DNA of 64,000 nucleotides from Eretmocerus hayati (Eukaryota > Arthropoda > Insecta > Hymenoptera > Aphelinidae). Location of the stretch: positions 91,254,748 to 91,318,747 of the forward strand of contig CM056742.1 of NCBI GenBank assembly GCA_029851415.1, in the 5' to 3' direction. Of this stretch, positions 20,001-33,412 are shown piece after piece (within the stretch, counting starts at the first letter, position 1; each line of letters opens with the position of its first letter). The notes beneath the pieces were generated by a model. The model saw only the letters and a program-made list of their open reading frames with translations, was not told the DNA's origin and made no database searches. Position numbers and translations under genes: made by a program.

Positions 20001-23000
20001 CTTCCGGTGAAGGGTTTCTGGAAGGTTTCCGAAAGCTGTCCCTGGAATCGGCCCGCCAAAACTTCCGCTGGAAGGTTTCTGAAAGTTTTCCGAAAGGTGT
20101 CACTGGAATCGGCCCGCCAAAACTCCCGCTTTGAGGTTTCTGAAAGGTTTCCGAAAGCTGTTCCTGGAATCGGCCCGCCAAAACTTCCGCTGGAAGGTTT
20201 CTGAAAGTTTTCCGAAAGGTGTCACTGGGATCGGCCCGCCAAAACTCCCGCTGAAAGGTTTCTGAAAGGTTTCCGAAAGGTGTCCCTGAAATCGGCTCGT
20301 CAAAACTTTCGCTGGAAGGTTTCTGAAAGGTTTCCGGAAGGTGTCCCTGGAATCGGCTTATCAAAACTTTCGGTGGAATGATCTGAAAGGTTCCCGAAAG
20401 GTGTCCCTCTAATCAGCTTGTCGAAACTTTCGGTAAAGGGTTTCTGAAAGGTTTCCGAATGGTGTCCCTGGAATCGGCCCGTCAAAACTTTCGGTGACGG
20501 GTTTCTGAAAGGTTTCCGGGAGGTGTCCCTGGAATCGGCCCGTCAAAACTTTCGCTGAGAGGTTTCTGAAACGTTCCCGAATGGTGTCCCTGGAATCGGC
20601 TCGTCAAAACTTTCGGTGGAATGATCTGACGTGTTCCGAAAGGTGTCCCTTGAATCGGCTCGTCAAATCTTTCGGTGGAAGGATCTGGAAGGTTTCCGAA
20701 AGGTGTCACTGGAATCGGCCCGCCAAAACATCCGCTGAAAGGTTTCTGAAAGGTTCCCGAAAGGTGTACCTGGAATCGGTTCGTCAAAACTTTCGCTGAA
20801 AGGTTTCTGAAAGGTTCCCTTAAGGTGTCCCTGGAATTGACCCGCCAAAACTTCCGGTAAAGGGTTTCTAAAAGGTTTCCGAAAGGTGTCCCTGGAATCG
20901 GCTCGTCAAAACATTTGGTGGAATGATCTGAAAGGTTCCCGAAAGGTGTCCCTCTGATCAGCTACTCAAAACTTTCGGTGAAGGTTCTCTGAAAGGTGTC
21001 CCTGGGATCGGCTCGTCGAAACTTCCGGTGAAGGGTTTCTGAAAATTTTCCGGAAGGTGTACCTGGAATCGGTTCATCAAAACTTTCGGTGAAGGGTTTC
21101 TGAAAGGTGTCCCTGGGATCGGCTCGTCGAAACTTTCGGTTAAGGGTTTCTGAAAGGTTTCCGGAAGGTGTACCTGGAATCGGTTCGTCAAAACTTTCGA
21201 TGAAGGGTTTCTGAAAGGTTTCCGGACGGTGTCCCTGGGATCGGCTCGTCAAAACTTCCGGTGAAGGGTTTCTGGAAGGTTTCCGAAAGCTGTCCCTGGA
21301 ATCGGCCCGCCAAAACTTCCGCTGGAAGGTTTCTGGAAGTTTTCCGGAAGGTGTCACTGGAATCGGCCCGCCAAAACTCCCGCTTTGAGGTTTCTGAAAG
21401 GTTTCCGAAAGCTGTTCCTGGAATCGGCCCGCCAAAACTTCCGCTGGGAGGTTTCTGAAAGTTTTCCGAAAGGTGTCACTGGGATCGGCCCGCCAAAACT
21501 CCCGCTGAAAGGTTTCTGAAAGGTTTCCGGACGGTGTCCCTGGGATCGGCTCGTCAAAACTTTCGGTGAAGGGTTTCTGGAAGGTTTCCGAAAGCTGTCC
21601 CTGGAATCGGCCCGCCAAAACTTCCGCTGGAAGCTTTCTAGAGGTTTCCCGAGAGGTGTCACTGGAATCGGCCCGCCAAAACTCCCGCTTTGAGGTTTCT
21701 GAAAGGTTTCCGAAAGCTGTCCCTGGAATTGACCCGCCAAAACTTCCGCTGGAAGGTTTATGAAAGTTTTCCGAAAGGTGTCACTGGAATCGGCCCGCCA
21801 AAACTCCCGCTGAAAGGTTTCTGAAAGGTTTCCGAAGGGTGTCCCTGAAATCGGCTCGTCAAAACTCTCGGTGAAGGGTTTCTGAAAGGTTTCCGGATGG
21901 TGTCCCTGGAATCGGCTTATCAAAACTTTCGGTGGAATGATCTGAAAGGTTTCCGAAAGGTGTCCCTGGGATCGGCTCATCGAAACTTTCGATGAAGGGT
22001 TTCTGAAAGGTTCCCGAAAGGTGTCCCTGGAATCGGCTCGTCAAAACTCTTGGTGGAACGTTCCTGGAAGGTTCCGGAAAAGTGTCCCTGGAATCGGCTC
22101 GTCAAAACTTTCGGTGGAGGGTTCCTGGGAGGTTTCCGAAAGGTGTCCCTGGAATCGGCCCGCCAAAACTCTCGCTGAAAGGTTTCTGAAAGGTTTCCGA
22201 AAGGTGTCCCTGAAATCGGCTCGTCAAAACTTTCGGTAAAGGGTTTCTGAAAGGTTTCCGAATGGTGTCCCTGGAATCGGCCCGTCAAAACTTTCGGTGA
22301 CGGGTTTCTGAAAGGTTTCCGGGAGGTGTCCCTGGAATCGGCTCGCGGAAAAATTTCCATGAAAGGTTTCTGAGAGGTCCTCGAAAGGTGTCCCTGGAAT
22401 CGGCCCCCCAAAACTTTCGGTGAAGGGTTCCTGAAAGGTTTCCGAAAGGTGTCCCTTGAATCGGCTCGTCAAAACTTTCGGTGGAAGGATCTGGAAGGTT
22501 TCCGAGAGGTGTCACTGGAATCGGCCCGCCAAAACATCCGCTGAAAGGTTTCTGAAAGGTTCCCGGAAGGTGTACCTGGAATCGGTTCGTCAAAACTTTT
22601 GGTAAAGGGTTCCTGAAAGGTTCCCGAAAGGTGTCCCTGGAATCGGCTGGTCAAAACTTTCGCTGAAAGGTTTCTGAAAGGTTCCCGGAAGGTGTCCCTG
22701 GAATTGACCCGCCAAAACTCTCGGCGAGGGGTTTCTCAATGGTTTCCGAAAGGTGTCCCTGGAATCGGCTCGTCAAAACATTCGGTGGAATGATCTGAAA
22801 GGTTCCCGAAAGGTGTCCCTCTAATCAGCTCGTCAAAACTTTCGGTGAAGGGTTTCTGAAAGGTGTCCCTGGGATCGGCTCGTCGAAACTTTCGGTGAAG
22901 GGTTTCTGAAAGGTTTCCGGAAGGTGTACCTGGGATCGGTTCGTCAAAACTTTCGGTGAAGGGTTTCTGAAAGGTTTCCGGACGGTGTCCCTGGGATCGG

Positions 23001-23770
23001 CTCGTCAAAACTTTCGGTGAAGGGTTTCTGGAAGGTTTCCGAAAGCTGTCCCTGGAATCGGCCCGCGAAAACTTCCGCTGGAAGGTTTCTGAAAGTTTTC
23101 CGAAAGGTGTCACTGGAATCGGCCCGCCAAAACTCCCGCTTTGAGGTTTCTGAAAGGTTTCCGAAAGCTGTCCCTGGAATCGGCCCGCCAAAACTTCCGC
23201 TGGAAGGTTTCTGAAAGTTTTCCGAAAGGTGTCACTGGAATCGGCCCGAGAAAACTCCCGCTGAAAGGTTTCTGAAAGGTTTCCGAAAGGTGTCCCTGAA
23301 ATCGGCTCGTCAAAACTTTCGGTAAAGGGTTTCTGAAAGGTTTCCGAATGGTGTCCCTGGAATCGGCCCGTCAAAACTTTCGCTGAGAGGTTTCTGAAAC
23401 GTTCCCGAATGGTGTCCCTGGAATCGGCTCGTCAAAACTTTCGGTGGAATGATCTGAAAGGTTTCCGAAAGGTGTCCCTGGAATTGACCCGCCAAAACTT
23501 TCGGTGAAGGGTTTCTAAAAGGTTTCCGAGAGGTGTCACTGGAATCGGCCCGTCAAAACATCCGCTGAAAGGTTTCTGAAAGGTTCCCGAAAGGTGTACC
23601 GGAATCGGTTCGTCAAAACTTTCGGTAAAGGGTTCCTGAAAGGTTCCCGAAAGGTGTCCCTGGAATCGGCTGGTCAAAACTTTCGCTGAAAGGTTTCTGA
23701 AAGGTTCCCGGAAGGTGTCCCTGGAATTGACCCGCCAAAACTTTCGGCGGAGGGTTTCTAAATGGTTTCC
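14070..23770. repeat. 9.6-kb higher-order block, copy B1
   Basis: This block recurs immediately downstream (B2, offset 9703 falling to 9642 after one missing monomer) and again about 40 kb away (B3, offset 40023 rising to 40803 and then 40559). The left limit is blurred by the similarity of all monomers and is given to about 20 bases. Monomer order is conserved throughout. Confidence 0.85.
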
Positions 23771-26700
23771 GAGAGGTGTCCCTGAAATCGGCTCGTCAAA
23801 ACATTCGGTGGAATGATCTGAAAGGTTCCCGAAAGGTGTCCCTCTAATCAGCTCGTCAAAACTTTCGGTGAAGGGTTTCTGAAAGGTGTCCCTGGGATCG
23901 GCTCGTCGAAACTTTCGGTGAAGGGTCTCTGAAAGGTTTCCGGAAGGTGTACCTGGAATCGGTTCGTCAAAACTTTCGGTGAAGGGTTTCTGAAAGGTTT
24001 CCGGACGGTGTCCCTGGGATCGGCTCGTCAAAACTTTCGGTGAAGGGTTTCTGAAAGGTTTCCGAAAGCTGTCCCTGGAATCGGCCCGCCAAAACTTCCT
24101 CTGGAAGGTTTCTGAAAGTTTTCCGAAAGGTGTCCCTGAAATCGGCCCGCCAAAACTCCCGCTTTGAGGTTTCTGAAAGGTTTCCGAAAGCTGTTCCTGG
24201 AATCGGCCCGCCAAAACTCCCGCTGAAAGGTTTCTGAGAGGTTTCCGAAAGGTGTCCCTGAAATCGGCTCGTCAAAACTTTCGGTGAAGGGTTTCTGAAA
24301 GGTTTCCGAATGGTGTCCCTGAAATCGGCCCGTCAAAACTTTCGCTGAGAGGTTTCTGAAACGTTCCCGAATGGTGTCCCTGGAATCGGCTCGTCAAAAC
24401 TTTCGGTGGAATGATCTGAAAGGTTCTCGGAAGGTGTCCCTGGGATCGGCTCATCAAAACTTTCGGTGAAGGGTTTCTGAAGGGTTTCCGAAAGCTGTCC
24501 CAGGAATCGGCCCGCCAAAACTTTCGGTGGAGGGTTTCTGAAAGGTTTCCGAAAGGTGTACCTGGAATTAGCCCGCCAAAACTCTCGCTCAAAGGTTTCT
24601 GAAAGGTTTCCGAAAGGTGTCCCTGAAATCGGCTCGTCAGAACTTCCGCTGAGAGGTTTCTGAAACGTTCCCGAATGATGTCCCTGGAGTCGGCTGGTCA
24701 AAACTTTCGGTGAAGGGTTTCTGAAAGGTTTCCGGAAGGTGTCCCTGGAATCGGCCCGCCAAAACTCTCGCTGAAAGGTTTTAGGAAAGGTTCTCGAAAG
24801 GTCTCCCTGGAATCGGCTCGCCAAAACTTCGGCTAAAAGTATTCCGAAAGGTTCCCGAAAGGTGTCCCTGGAATCGGCTCGTCAAAACTTTCGGTGAAAG
24901 GTTTCTGAAGGGTTTCCGAGAGATGTCCCTGGAATCGACCCGCCAAAACTTTCAGTGAAGGGTTTCTGAAAGGTTTCCGGAAGGTGTCCCTGCAATCGGC
25001 TTATCAAAACTTTCGGTGGAATGATCTGAAAGGTTCCCGAAAGGTGTCCCTGGGATTGGCTCATCAAAACTTTCGGTGAAGGATTTCTGACAGGTTCTCG
25101 GAAGGTGTCCCTGGAATCGGCTCGTCAGAACTTTCGCTGAAAGGTTTCTGAAAGGTTCCGGGAAGATGTTCCTGGAATCGGCCCCCCCAAAACTTTCGGT
25201 GAAGGGTTTCTGGAAGGTTTCCGAAAGGTGTCTCTTGAATCGGCTCGTCAAAACTTTCGGTGGAAGGATCTGAAAGGTTTCCGAAAGGTGTCACTGGAAT
25301 CGGCCCGCCAAAACATCCGCTGAAAGGTTTCTGAAAGGTTCCCGAAAGGTGTACCTGGAATCGGTTCGTCAAAACTTCCGGTAAAGGGTTTCTGGAAGGT
25401 TCCCGAAAGGTGTCCCTGGAATCGGCTGGTCAAAACTTTCGCTGAAAGGTTTCTGAAAGGTTCCCGGAAGGTGTCCCTGGAATTGACCCGCCAAAACTTT
25501 CGGTGAAGGGTTTCTAAAAGGTTTCCGAAAGGTGTCCCTGGGATCGGCTCGTCAAAACATTCGGTGGAATGATCTGGAAGGTTCCCGAAAGGTGTCCCTC
25601 TAATCAGCTCGTCGAAACTTTCGGTGAAGGGTTTCTGAAAGGTGTCCCTGGGATCGGCTCGTCGAAACTTTCGGTGAAGGGTTTCTGAAAGGTTTCCGAA
25701 AGGTGTACCTGGAATCGGTTCGTCAAAACTTCCGGTGAAGGGTTTCTGAAAGGTTTCCGGAAGGTGTCCCTGCGATCGGCTCGTCAAAACTTCCGGTGAA
25801 GGGTTTCTGAAAAGTTTCCGAAAGCTGTCCCTGGAATCGGCCCGCCAAAACTTCCGCTGGAAGGTTTCTGAAAGTTTTTCGAAAGGTGTAACTGGAATCG
25901 GCCCGCCAAAACTCCCGCTGAAAGGTTTCTGAGAGGTTTCCGAAAGGTGTCCCTGGAATCGGCTTATCAAAACTTTCGGTGGAATGATCTGAAAGGTTTC
26001 CGAAAGGTGTCCCTGGGATCGGCTCATCGAAACTTTCGATGAAGGGTTTCTGAAAGGTTCCCGAAAGGTGTCCCTGGAATCGGCTCGTCAAAACTCTTGG
26101 TGGAACGTTCCTGAAAGGTTCCGGAAAAGTGTCCCTGGAATCAGCTCGTCAAAACTTTCGGTGGAGGGTTTCTGGAAGGTTTCCGAAAGGTGTCCCTGGA
26201 ATCGGCCCGTCAAAACTCTCGGTGACGGGTTTCTGAAAGGTTTCCGGGAGGTGTCCCTGGAACCGGCTCGCGGAAAAATTCCGCTGAAAGGTTTCTGAGA
26301 GGTCCTCGAAAGGTGTCCCTGGAATCAGCTCGTCAAAACTTTCGGTGAAGGATTTCTGAGAGGTTCTCGAAAGGTCTCCCTGGAATCGGCTCGCCGAAAC
26401 TTCCGCTGAAAGTATTCCGAAAGGTTCCCGAAAGGTGTCCCTGGAATCGGCTCGTCAAAACTTTCGGTGAAAGGTTTCTGAAGGGTTTCCGAGAGATGTC
26501 CCTGGAATCGACCCGCCAAAACTTTCAGTGAAGGGTTTCTGAAAGGTTTCCGAAAGGTGTCCCTGGAATCGGCTTATCAAAACTTTCGGTGGAATGATCT
26601 GAAAGGTTCCCGAAAGGTGTCCCTGGGATTGGCTCATCAAAACTTTCGGTGAAGGATTTCTGACAGGTTCTCGGAAGGTGTCTCTGGAATCGGCTCGTCA

Positions 26701-29700
26701 GAACTTTCGCTGAAAGGTTTCTGAAAGGTTCCCGGAAGATGTTCCTGGAATCGGCCCCCCCAAAACTTTCGGTGAAGGGTTTCTGGAAGGTTTCCGAAAG
26801 GTGTCTCTTGAATCGGCTCGTCAAAACTTTCGGTGGAAGGATCTGAAAGGTTTCCGAAAGGTGTCACTGGAATCGGCCCGCCAAAACATCCGCTGAAAGG
26901 TTTCTGAAAGGTTCCCGAAAGGTGTACCTGGAATCGGTTCGTCAAAACTTCCGGTAAAGGGTTTCTGGAAGGTTCCCGAAAGGTGTCCCTGGAATCGGCT
27001 GGTCAAAACTTTCGCTGAAAGGTTTCTGAAAGGTTCCCGGAAGGTGTCCCTGGAATTGACCCGCCAAAACTTTCGGTGAAGGGTTTCTAAAAGGTTTCCG
27101 AAAGGTGTCCCTGGGATCGGCTCGTCAAAACATTCGGTGGAATGATCTGGAAGGTTCCCGAAAGGTGTCCCTCTAATCAGCTCGTCGAAACTTTCGGTGA
27201 AGGGTTTCTGAAAGGTGTCCCTGGGATCGGCTCGTCGAAACTTTCGGTGAAGGGTTTCTGAAAGGTTTCCGAAAGGTGTACCTGGAATCGGTTCGTCAAA
27301 ACTTTCGGTGAAGGGTTTCTGGAAGTTTTCCGAAAGGTGTCACTGGGATCGGCCCGCCAAAACTCCCGCTGAAAGGTTTCTGAAAGGTTTCCGAAAGGTG
27401 TCCCTGAAATCGGCTCGTCAAAACTTTCGCTGGAAGGTTTCTGAAAGGTTTCCGGAAGGTGTCCCTGGAATCGGCTTATCAAAACTTTCGGTGGAATGAT
27501 CTGAAAGGTTCCCGAAAGGTGTCCCTCTAATCAGCTTGTCGAAACTTTCGGTAAAGGGTTTCTGAAAGGTTTCCGAATGGTGTCCCTGGAATCGGCCCGT
27601 CAAAACTTTCGGTGACGGGTTTCTGAAAGGTTCCCGAAAGGTGTCCCTGGAATCGGCTCGTCAAAACTCTTGGTGGAACGTTCCTGAAAGGTTCCGGAAA
27701 AGTGTCCCTGGAATCAGCTCGTCAAAACTTTCGGTGGAGGGTTTCCGGAAGGTTTCCGAAAGGTGTCCCTGGAATCGGCCCGTCAAAACTCTCGGTGACG
27801 GGTTTCTGAAAGGTTTCCGGGAGGTGTCCCTGGAATCGGCTCGCGGGAAAATTCCGCTGAAAGGTTTCTGAGAGGTCCTCGAAAGTCGTCCCTGGAATCA
27901 GCTCGTCAAAACTTTCGGTGAAGGATTTCTGAGAGGTTCTCGGAAGGTGTCCCTGGAATCGGCTCGTCAGAACTTCCGCTGAAAGGTTTCTGAAAGGTTC
28001 CCGGAAGGTGTCCCTTGAATCGGCCCCCCAAAAGTTTCGGTGAAGGGTTCCTGAAAGGTTTCCGAAAGGTGTCCCTTGAATCGGCTCGTCAAAACTTTCG
28101 GTGGAAGGATCTGGAACTTTTCCGAGAGGTGTCACTGGAATCGGCCCGCCAAAACATCCGCTGAAAGGTTTCTGAAAGGTTCCCGAAAGGTGTACCTGGA
28201 ATCGGTTCGTCAAAACTTTCGGTAAAGGGTTCCTGAAAGGTTCCCGAAAGGTGTCCCTGGAATCGGCTGGTCAAAACTTTCGCTGAAAGGTTTCTGAAAG
28301 GTTCCCGGAAGGTGTCCCTGGAATTGACCCGCCAAAACTTTCGGCGGAGGTTTTCTGAATGGTTTCCGAAAAGTGTCCCTGGAATCGGCTCGTCAAAACA
28401 TTCGGTGGAATGATCTGAAAGGTTCCCGAAAGGTGTCCCTCTAATCAGCTCGTCAAAACTCTCGGTGAAGGGTTTCTGAAAGGTGTCCCTGGGATCGGCT
28501 CGTCGAAACTTTCGGTGAAGGGTTTCTGAAAGGTTTCCGGAAGGTGTACCTAGAATCGGTTCGTCAAAACTTTCGGTAAAGGGTTTCTGAAAGGTTTCCG
28601 GACGGTGTCCCTGGGATCGGCTCGTCAAAACTTTCGGTGAAGGGTTTCTGGAAGGTTTCCGAAAGCTGTCCCTGGAATCGGCCCGCCAAAACTTCCGCTG
28701 GAAGCTTCCTGGAGGTTTCCCGAAAGGTGTCCCTGGAATTGACCCGCCAAAACTTCCGCTGGAAGGTTTCTGAAAGTTTTCCGAAAGGTGTCACTGGAAT
28801 CGGCCCGCCAAAACTCCCGCTGGAAGGTTTCTGAAAGGTTTCCGAAAGGTGTCCCTGAAATCGGCTCGTCAAAACTCTCGGTGGAGGGTTTCTGAAAGGT
28901 TTCCGAATGGTGTCCCTGGAATCGGCCCGTCAAAACTTTCGCTGAGAGGTTTCTGAAACGTTCCCGAATGGTGTCCCTGGAATCGGCTCGTCAAAACTTC
29001 CGGTGGAATGATCTGAAAGGTTCCCGAAAGGTGTCCCTTGAATCGGCTCGTCAAATCTTTCGGTGGAAGGATCTGGAAGGTTCCCGAAAGGTGTACCTGG
29101 AATCGGTTCGTCAAAATTTTCGGTAAAGGGTTTCTGAAAGGTTCCCGAAAGGTGTCCCTGGAATCGGCTGGTCAAAACTTTCGCTGAAAGGTTTCTGAAA
29201 GGTTCCCTTAAGGTGTCCCTGGAATTGACCCGCCAAAACTTTCGGTGAAGGGTTTCTAAAAGGTTTCCGAAAGGTGTCCCTCGAATCGGCTCGTCAAAAC
29301 ATTCGGTGGAATGATCTGAAAGGTTCCCGAAAGGTGTCCCTCTGATCAGCTCGTCAAAACTTTCGGTGAAGGTTTTCTGAAAGGTGTCCCTGGGATCGGC
29401 TCGTCGAAACTTCCGGTGGAGGGTTTCTGAAAGGTTTCCGGAAGGTGTACCTGGAATCGGTTCATCAAAACTTTCGGTGAAGGGTTTCTGAAAGGTGTCC
29501 CTGGGATCGGCTCGTCGAAACTTTCGGTTAAGGGTTTCTGAAAGGTTTCCGGAAGGTGTACCTGGAATCGGTTCGTCAAAACTTTCGGTGAAGGGTTTCT
29601 GAAAGGTTTCCGGACGGTGTCCCTGGGATCGACTCGTCAAAACTTCCGGTGAAGGGTTTCTGGAAGGTTTCCGAAAGCTGTCCCTGGAATCGGCCCGCCA

Positions 29701-32700
29701 AAACTTCCGCTGGAAGGTTTCTGAAAGTTTTCCGAAAGGTGTCACTGGAATCGGCCCGCCAAAACTCCCGCTTTGAGGTTTCTGAAAGGTTTCCGAAAGC
29801 TGTTCCTGGAATCGGCCCGCCAAAACTTCCGCTGGAAGGTTTCTGAAAGTTTTCCGAAAGGTGTCACTGGGATCGGCCCGCCAAAACTCCCGCTGAAAGG
29901 TTTCTGAAAGGTTTCCGAAAGGTGTCCCTGAAATCGGCTCGTCAAAACTTTCGCTGGAAGGTTTCTGAAAGGTTTCCGGAAGGTGTCCCTGGAATCGGCT
30001 TATCAAAACTTTCGGTGGAATGATCTGAAAGGTTCCCGAAAGGTGTCCCTCTAATCAGCTTGTCGAAACTTTCGGTAAAGGGTTTCTGAAAGGTTTCCGA
30101 ATGGTGTCCCTGGAATCGGCCCGTCAAAACTTTCGGTGACGGGTTTCTGAAAGGTTTCCGGGAGGTGTCCCTGGAATCGGCCCGTCAAAACTTTCGCTGA
30201 GAGGTTTCTGAAACGTTCCCGAATGGTGTCCCTGGAATCGGCTCGTCAAAACTTTCGGTGGAATGATCTGACGTGTTCCGAAAGGTGTCCCTTGAATCGG
30301 CTCGTCAAATCTTTCGGTGGAAGGATCTGGAAGGTTTCCGAAAGGTGTCACTGGAATCGGCCCGCCAAAACATCCGCTGAAAGGTTTCTGAAAGGTTCCC
30401 GAAAGGTGTACCTGGAATCGGTTCGTCAAAACTTTCGCTGAAAGGTTTCTGAAAGGTTCCCTTAAGGTGTCCCTGGAATTGACCCGCCAAAACTTCCGGT
30501 AAAGGGTTTCTAAAAGGTTTCCGAAAGGTGTCCCTGGAATCGGCTCGTCAAAACATTTGGTGGAATGATCTGAAAGGTTCCCGAAAGGTGTCCCTCTGAT
30601 CAGCTACTCAAAACTTTCGGTGAAGGTTCTCTGAAAGGTGTCCCTGGGATCGGCTCGTCGAAACTTCCGGTGAAGGGTTTCTGAAAATTTTCCGGAAGGT
30701 GTACCTGGAATCGGTTCATCAAAACTTTCGGTGAAGGGTTTCTGAAAGGTGTCCCTGGGATCGGCTCGTCGAAACTTTCGGTTAAGGGTTTCTGAAAGGT
30801 TTCCAGAAGGTGTACCTGGAATCGGTTCGTCAAAACTTTCGATGAAGGGTTTCTGAAAGGTTTCCGGACGGTGTCCCTGGGATCGGCTCGTCAAAACTTC
30901 CGGTGAAGGGTTTCTGGAAGGTTTCCGAAAGCTGTCCCTGGAATCGGCCCGCCAAAACTTCCGCTGGAAGGTTTCTGGAAGTTTTCCGAAAGGTGTCACT
31001 GGAATCGGCCCGCCAAAACTCCCGCTTTGAGGTTTCTGAAAGGTTTCCGAAAGCTGTTCCTGGAATCGGCCCGCCAAAACTTCCGCTGGGAGGTTTCTGA
31101 AAGTTTTCCGAAAGGTGTCACTGGGATCGGCCCGCCAAAACTCCCGCTGAAAGGTTTCTGAAAGGTTTCCGGACGGTGTCCCTGGGATCGGCTCGTCAAA
31201 ACTTTCGGTGAAGGGTTTCTGGAAGGTTTCCGAAAGCTGTCCCTGGAATCGGCCCGCCAAAACTTCCGCTGGAAGCTTTCTAGAGGTTTCCCGAGAGGTG
31301 TCACTGGAATCGGCCCGCCAAAACTCCCGCTTTGAGGTTTCTGAAAGGTTTCCGAAAGCTGTCCCTGGAATTGACCCGCCAAAACTTCCGCTGGAAGGTT
31401 TATGAAAGTTTTCCGAAAGGTGTCACTGGAATCGGCCCGCCAAAACTCCCGCTGAAAGGTTTCTGAAAGGTTTCCGAAGGGTGTCCCTGAAATCGGCTCG
31501 TCAAAACTCTCGGTGAAGGGTTTCTGAAAGGTTTCCGGATGGTGTCCCTGGAATCGGCTTATCAAAACTTTCGGTGGAATGATCTGAAAGGTTTCCGAAA
31601 GGTGTCCCTGGGATCGGCTCATCGAAACTTTCGATGAAGGGTTTCTGAAAGGTTCCCGAAAGGTGTCCCTGGAATCGGCTCGTCAAAACTCTTGGTGGAA
31701 CGTTCCTGGAAGGTTCCGGAAAAGTGTCCCTGGAATCGGCTCGTCAAAACTTTCGGTGGAGGGTTCCTGGGAGGTTTCCGAAAGGTGTCCCTGGAATCGG
31801 CCCGCCAAAACTCTCGCTGAAAGGTTTCTGAAAGGTTTCCGAAAGGTGTCCCTGAAATCGGCTCGTCAAAACTTTCGGTAAAGGGTTTCTGAAAGGTTTC
31901 CGAATGGTGTCCCTGGAATCGGCCCGTCAAAACTTTCGGTGACGGGTTTCTGAAAGGTTTCCGGGAGGTGTCCCTGGAATCGGCTCGCGGAAAAATTTCC
32001 ATGAAAGGTTTCTGAGAGGTCCTCGAAAGGTGTCCCTGGAATCGGCCCCCCAAAACTTTCGGTGAAGGGTTCCTGAAAGGTTTCCGAAAGGTGTCCCTTG
32101 AATCGGCTCGTCAAAACTTTCGGTGGAAGGATCTGGAAGGTTTCCGAGAGGTGTCACTGGAATCGGCCCGCCAAAACATCCGCTGAAAGGTTTCTGAAAG
32201 GTTCCCGGAAGGTGTACCTGGAATCGGTTCGTCAAAACTTTTGGTAAAGGGTTCCTGAAAGGTTCCCGAAAGGTGTCCCTGGAATCGGCTGGTCAAAACT
32301 TTCGCTGAAAGGTTTCTGAAAGGTTCCCGGAAGGTGTCCCTGGAATTGACCCGCCAAAACTCTCGGCGAGGGGTTTCTCAATGGTTTCCGAAAGGTGTCC
32401 CTGGAATCGGCTCGTCAAAACATTCGGTGGAATGATCTGAAAGGTTCCCGAAAGGTGTCCCTCTAATCAGCTCGTCAAAACTTTCGGTGAAGGGTTTCTG
32501 AAAGGTGTCCCTGGGATCGGCTCGTCGAAACTTTCGGTGAAGGGTTTCTGAAAGGTTTCCGGAAGGTGTACCTGGGATCGGTTCGTCAAAACTTTCGGTG
32601 AAGGGTTTCTGAAAGGTTTCCGGACGGTGTCCCTGGGATCGGCTCGTCAAAACTTTCGGTGAAGGGTTTCTGGAAGGTTTCCGAAAGCTGTCCCTGGAAT

Positions 32701-33412
32701 CGGCCCGCGAAAACTTCCGCTGGAAGGTTTCTGAAAGTTTTCCGAAAGGTGTCACTGGAATCGGCCCGCCAAAACTCCCGCTTTGAGGTTTCTGAAAGGT
32801 TTCCGAAAGCTGTCCCTGGAATCGGCCCGCCAAAACTTCCGCTGGAAGGTTTCTGAAAGTTTTCCGAAAGGTGTCACTGGAATCGGCCCGAGAAAACTCC
32901 CGCTGAAAGGTTTCTGAAAGGTTTCCGAAAGGTGTCCCTGAAATCGGCTCGTCAAAACTTTCGGTAAAGGGTTTCTGAAAGGTTTCCGAATGGTGTCCCT
33001 GGAATCGGCCCGTCAAAACTTTCGCTGAGAGGTTTCTGAAACGTTCCCGAATGGTGTCCCTGGAATCGGCTCGTCAAAACTTTCGGTGGAATGATCTGAA
33101 AGGTTTCCGAAAGGTGTCCCTGGAATTGACCCGCCAAAACTTTCGGTGAAGGGTTTCTAAAAGGTTTCCGAGAGGTGTCACTGGAATCGGCCCGTCAAAA
33201 CATCCGCTGAAAGGTTTCTGAAAGGTTCCCGAAAGGTGTACCGGAATCGGTTCGTCAAAACTTTCGGTAAAGGGTTCCTGAAAGGTTCCCGAAAGGTGTC
33301 CCTGGAATCGGCTGGTCAAAACTTTCGCTGAAAGGTTTCTGAAAGGTTCCCGGAAGGTGTCCCTGGAATTGACCCGCCAAAACTTTCGGCGGAGGGTTTC
33401 TAAATGGTTTCC
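23771..33412. repeat. 9.6-kb higher-order block, copy B2
   Basis: This is the tandem neighbour of B1. It lacks one 61-base monomer present in B1 and B3: the junction GTCAGAACTTCCGCTG near 24647 replaces two monomers at 14936-15006. It carries at least one private substitution (CCAGAAGG near 30801 against CCGGAAGG in B1 and B3). Similarity to B1 continues about 100 bases past the end before the order changes. Confidence 0.85.

Noticed and set aside
19288..20364. 358-codon minus-strand open frame (also at 28930-30006 and 60091-61167)
   Set aside because: It is pure satellite, starts with a non-ATG codon or an accidental ATG, repeats every 61 residues by arithmetic, and is bounded by chance stops. 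No domain is visible.
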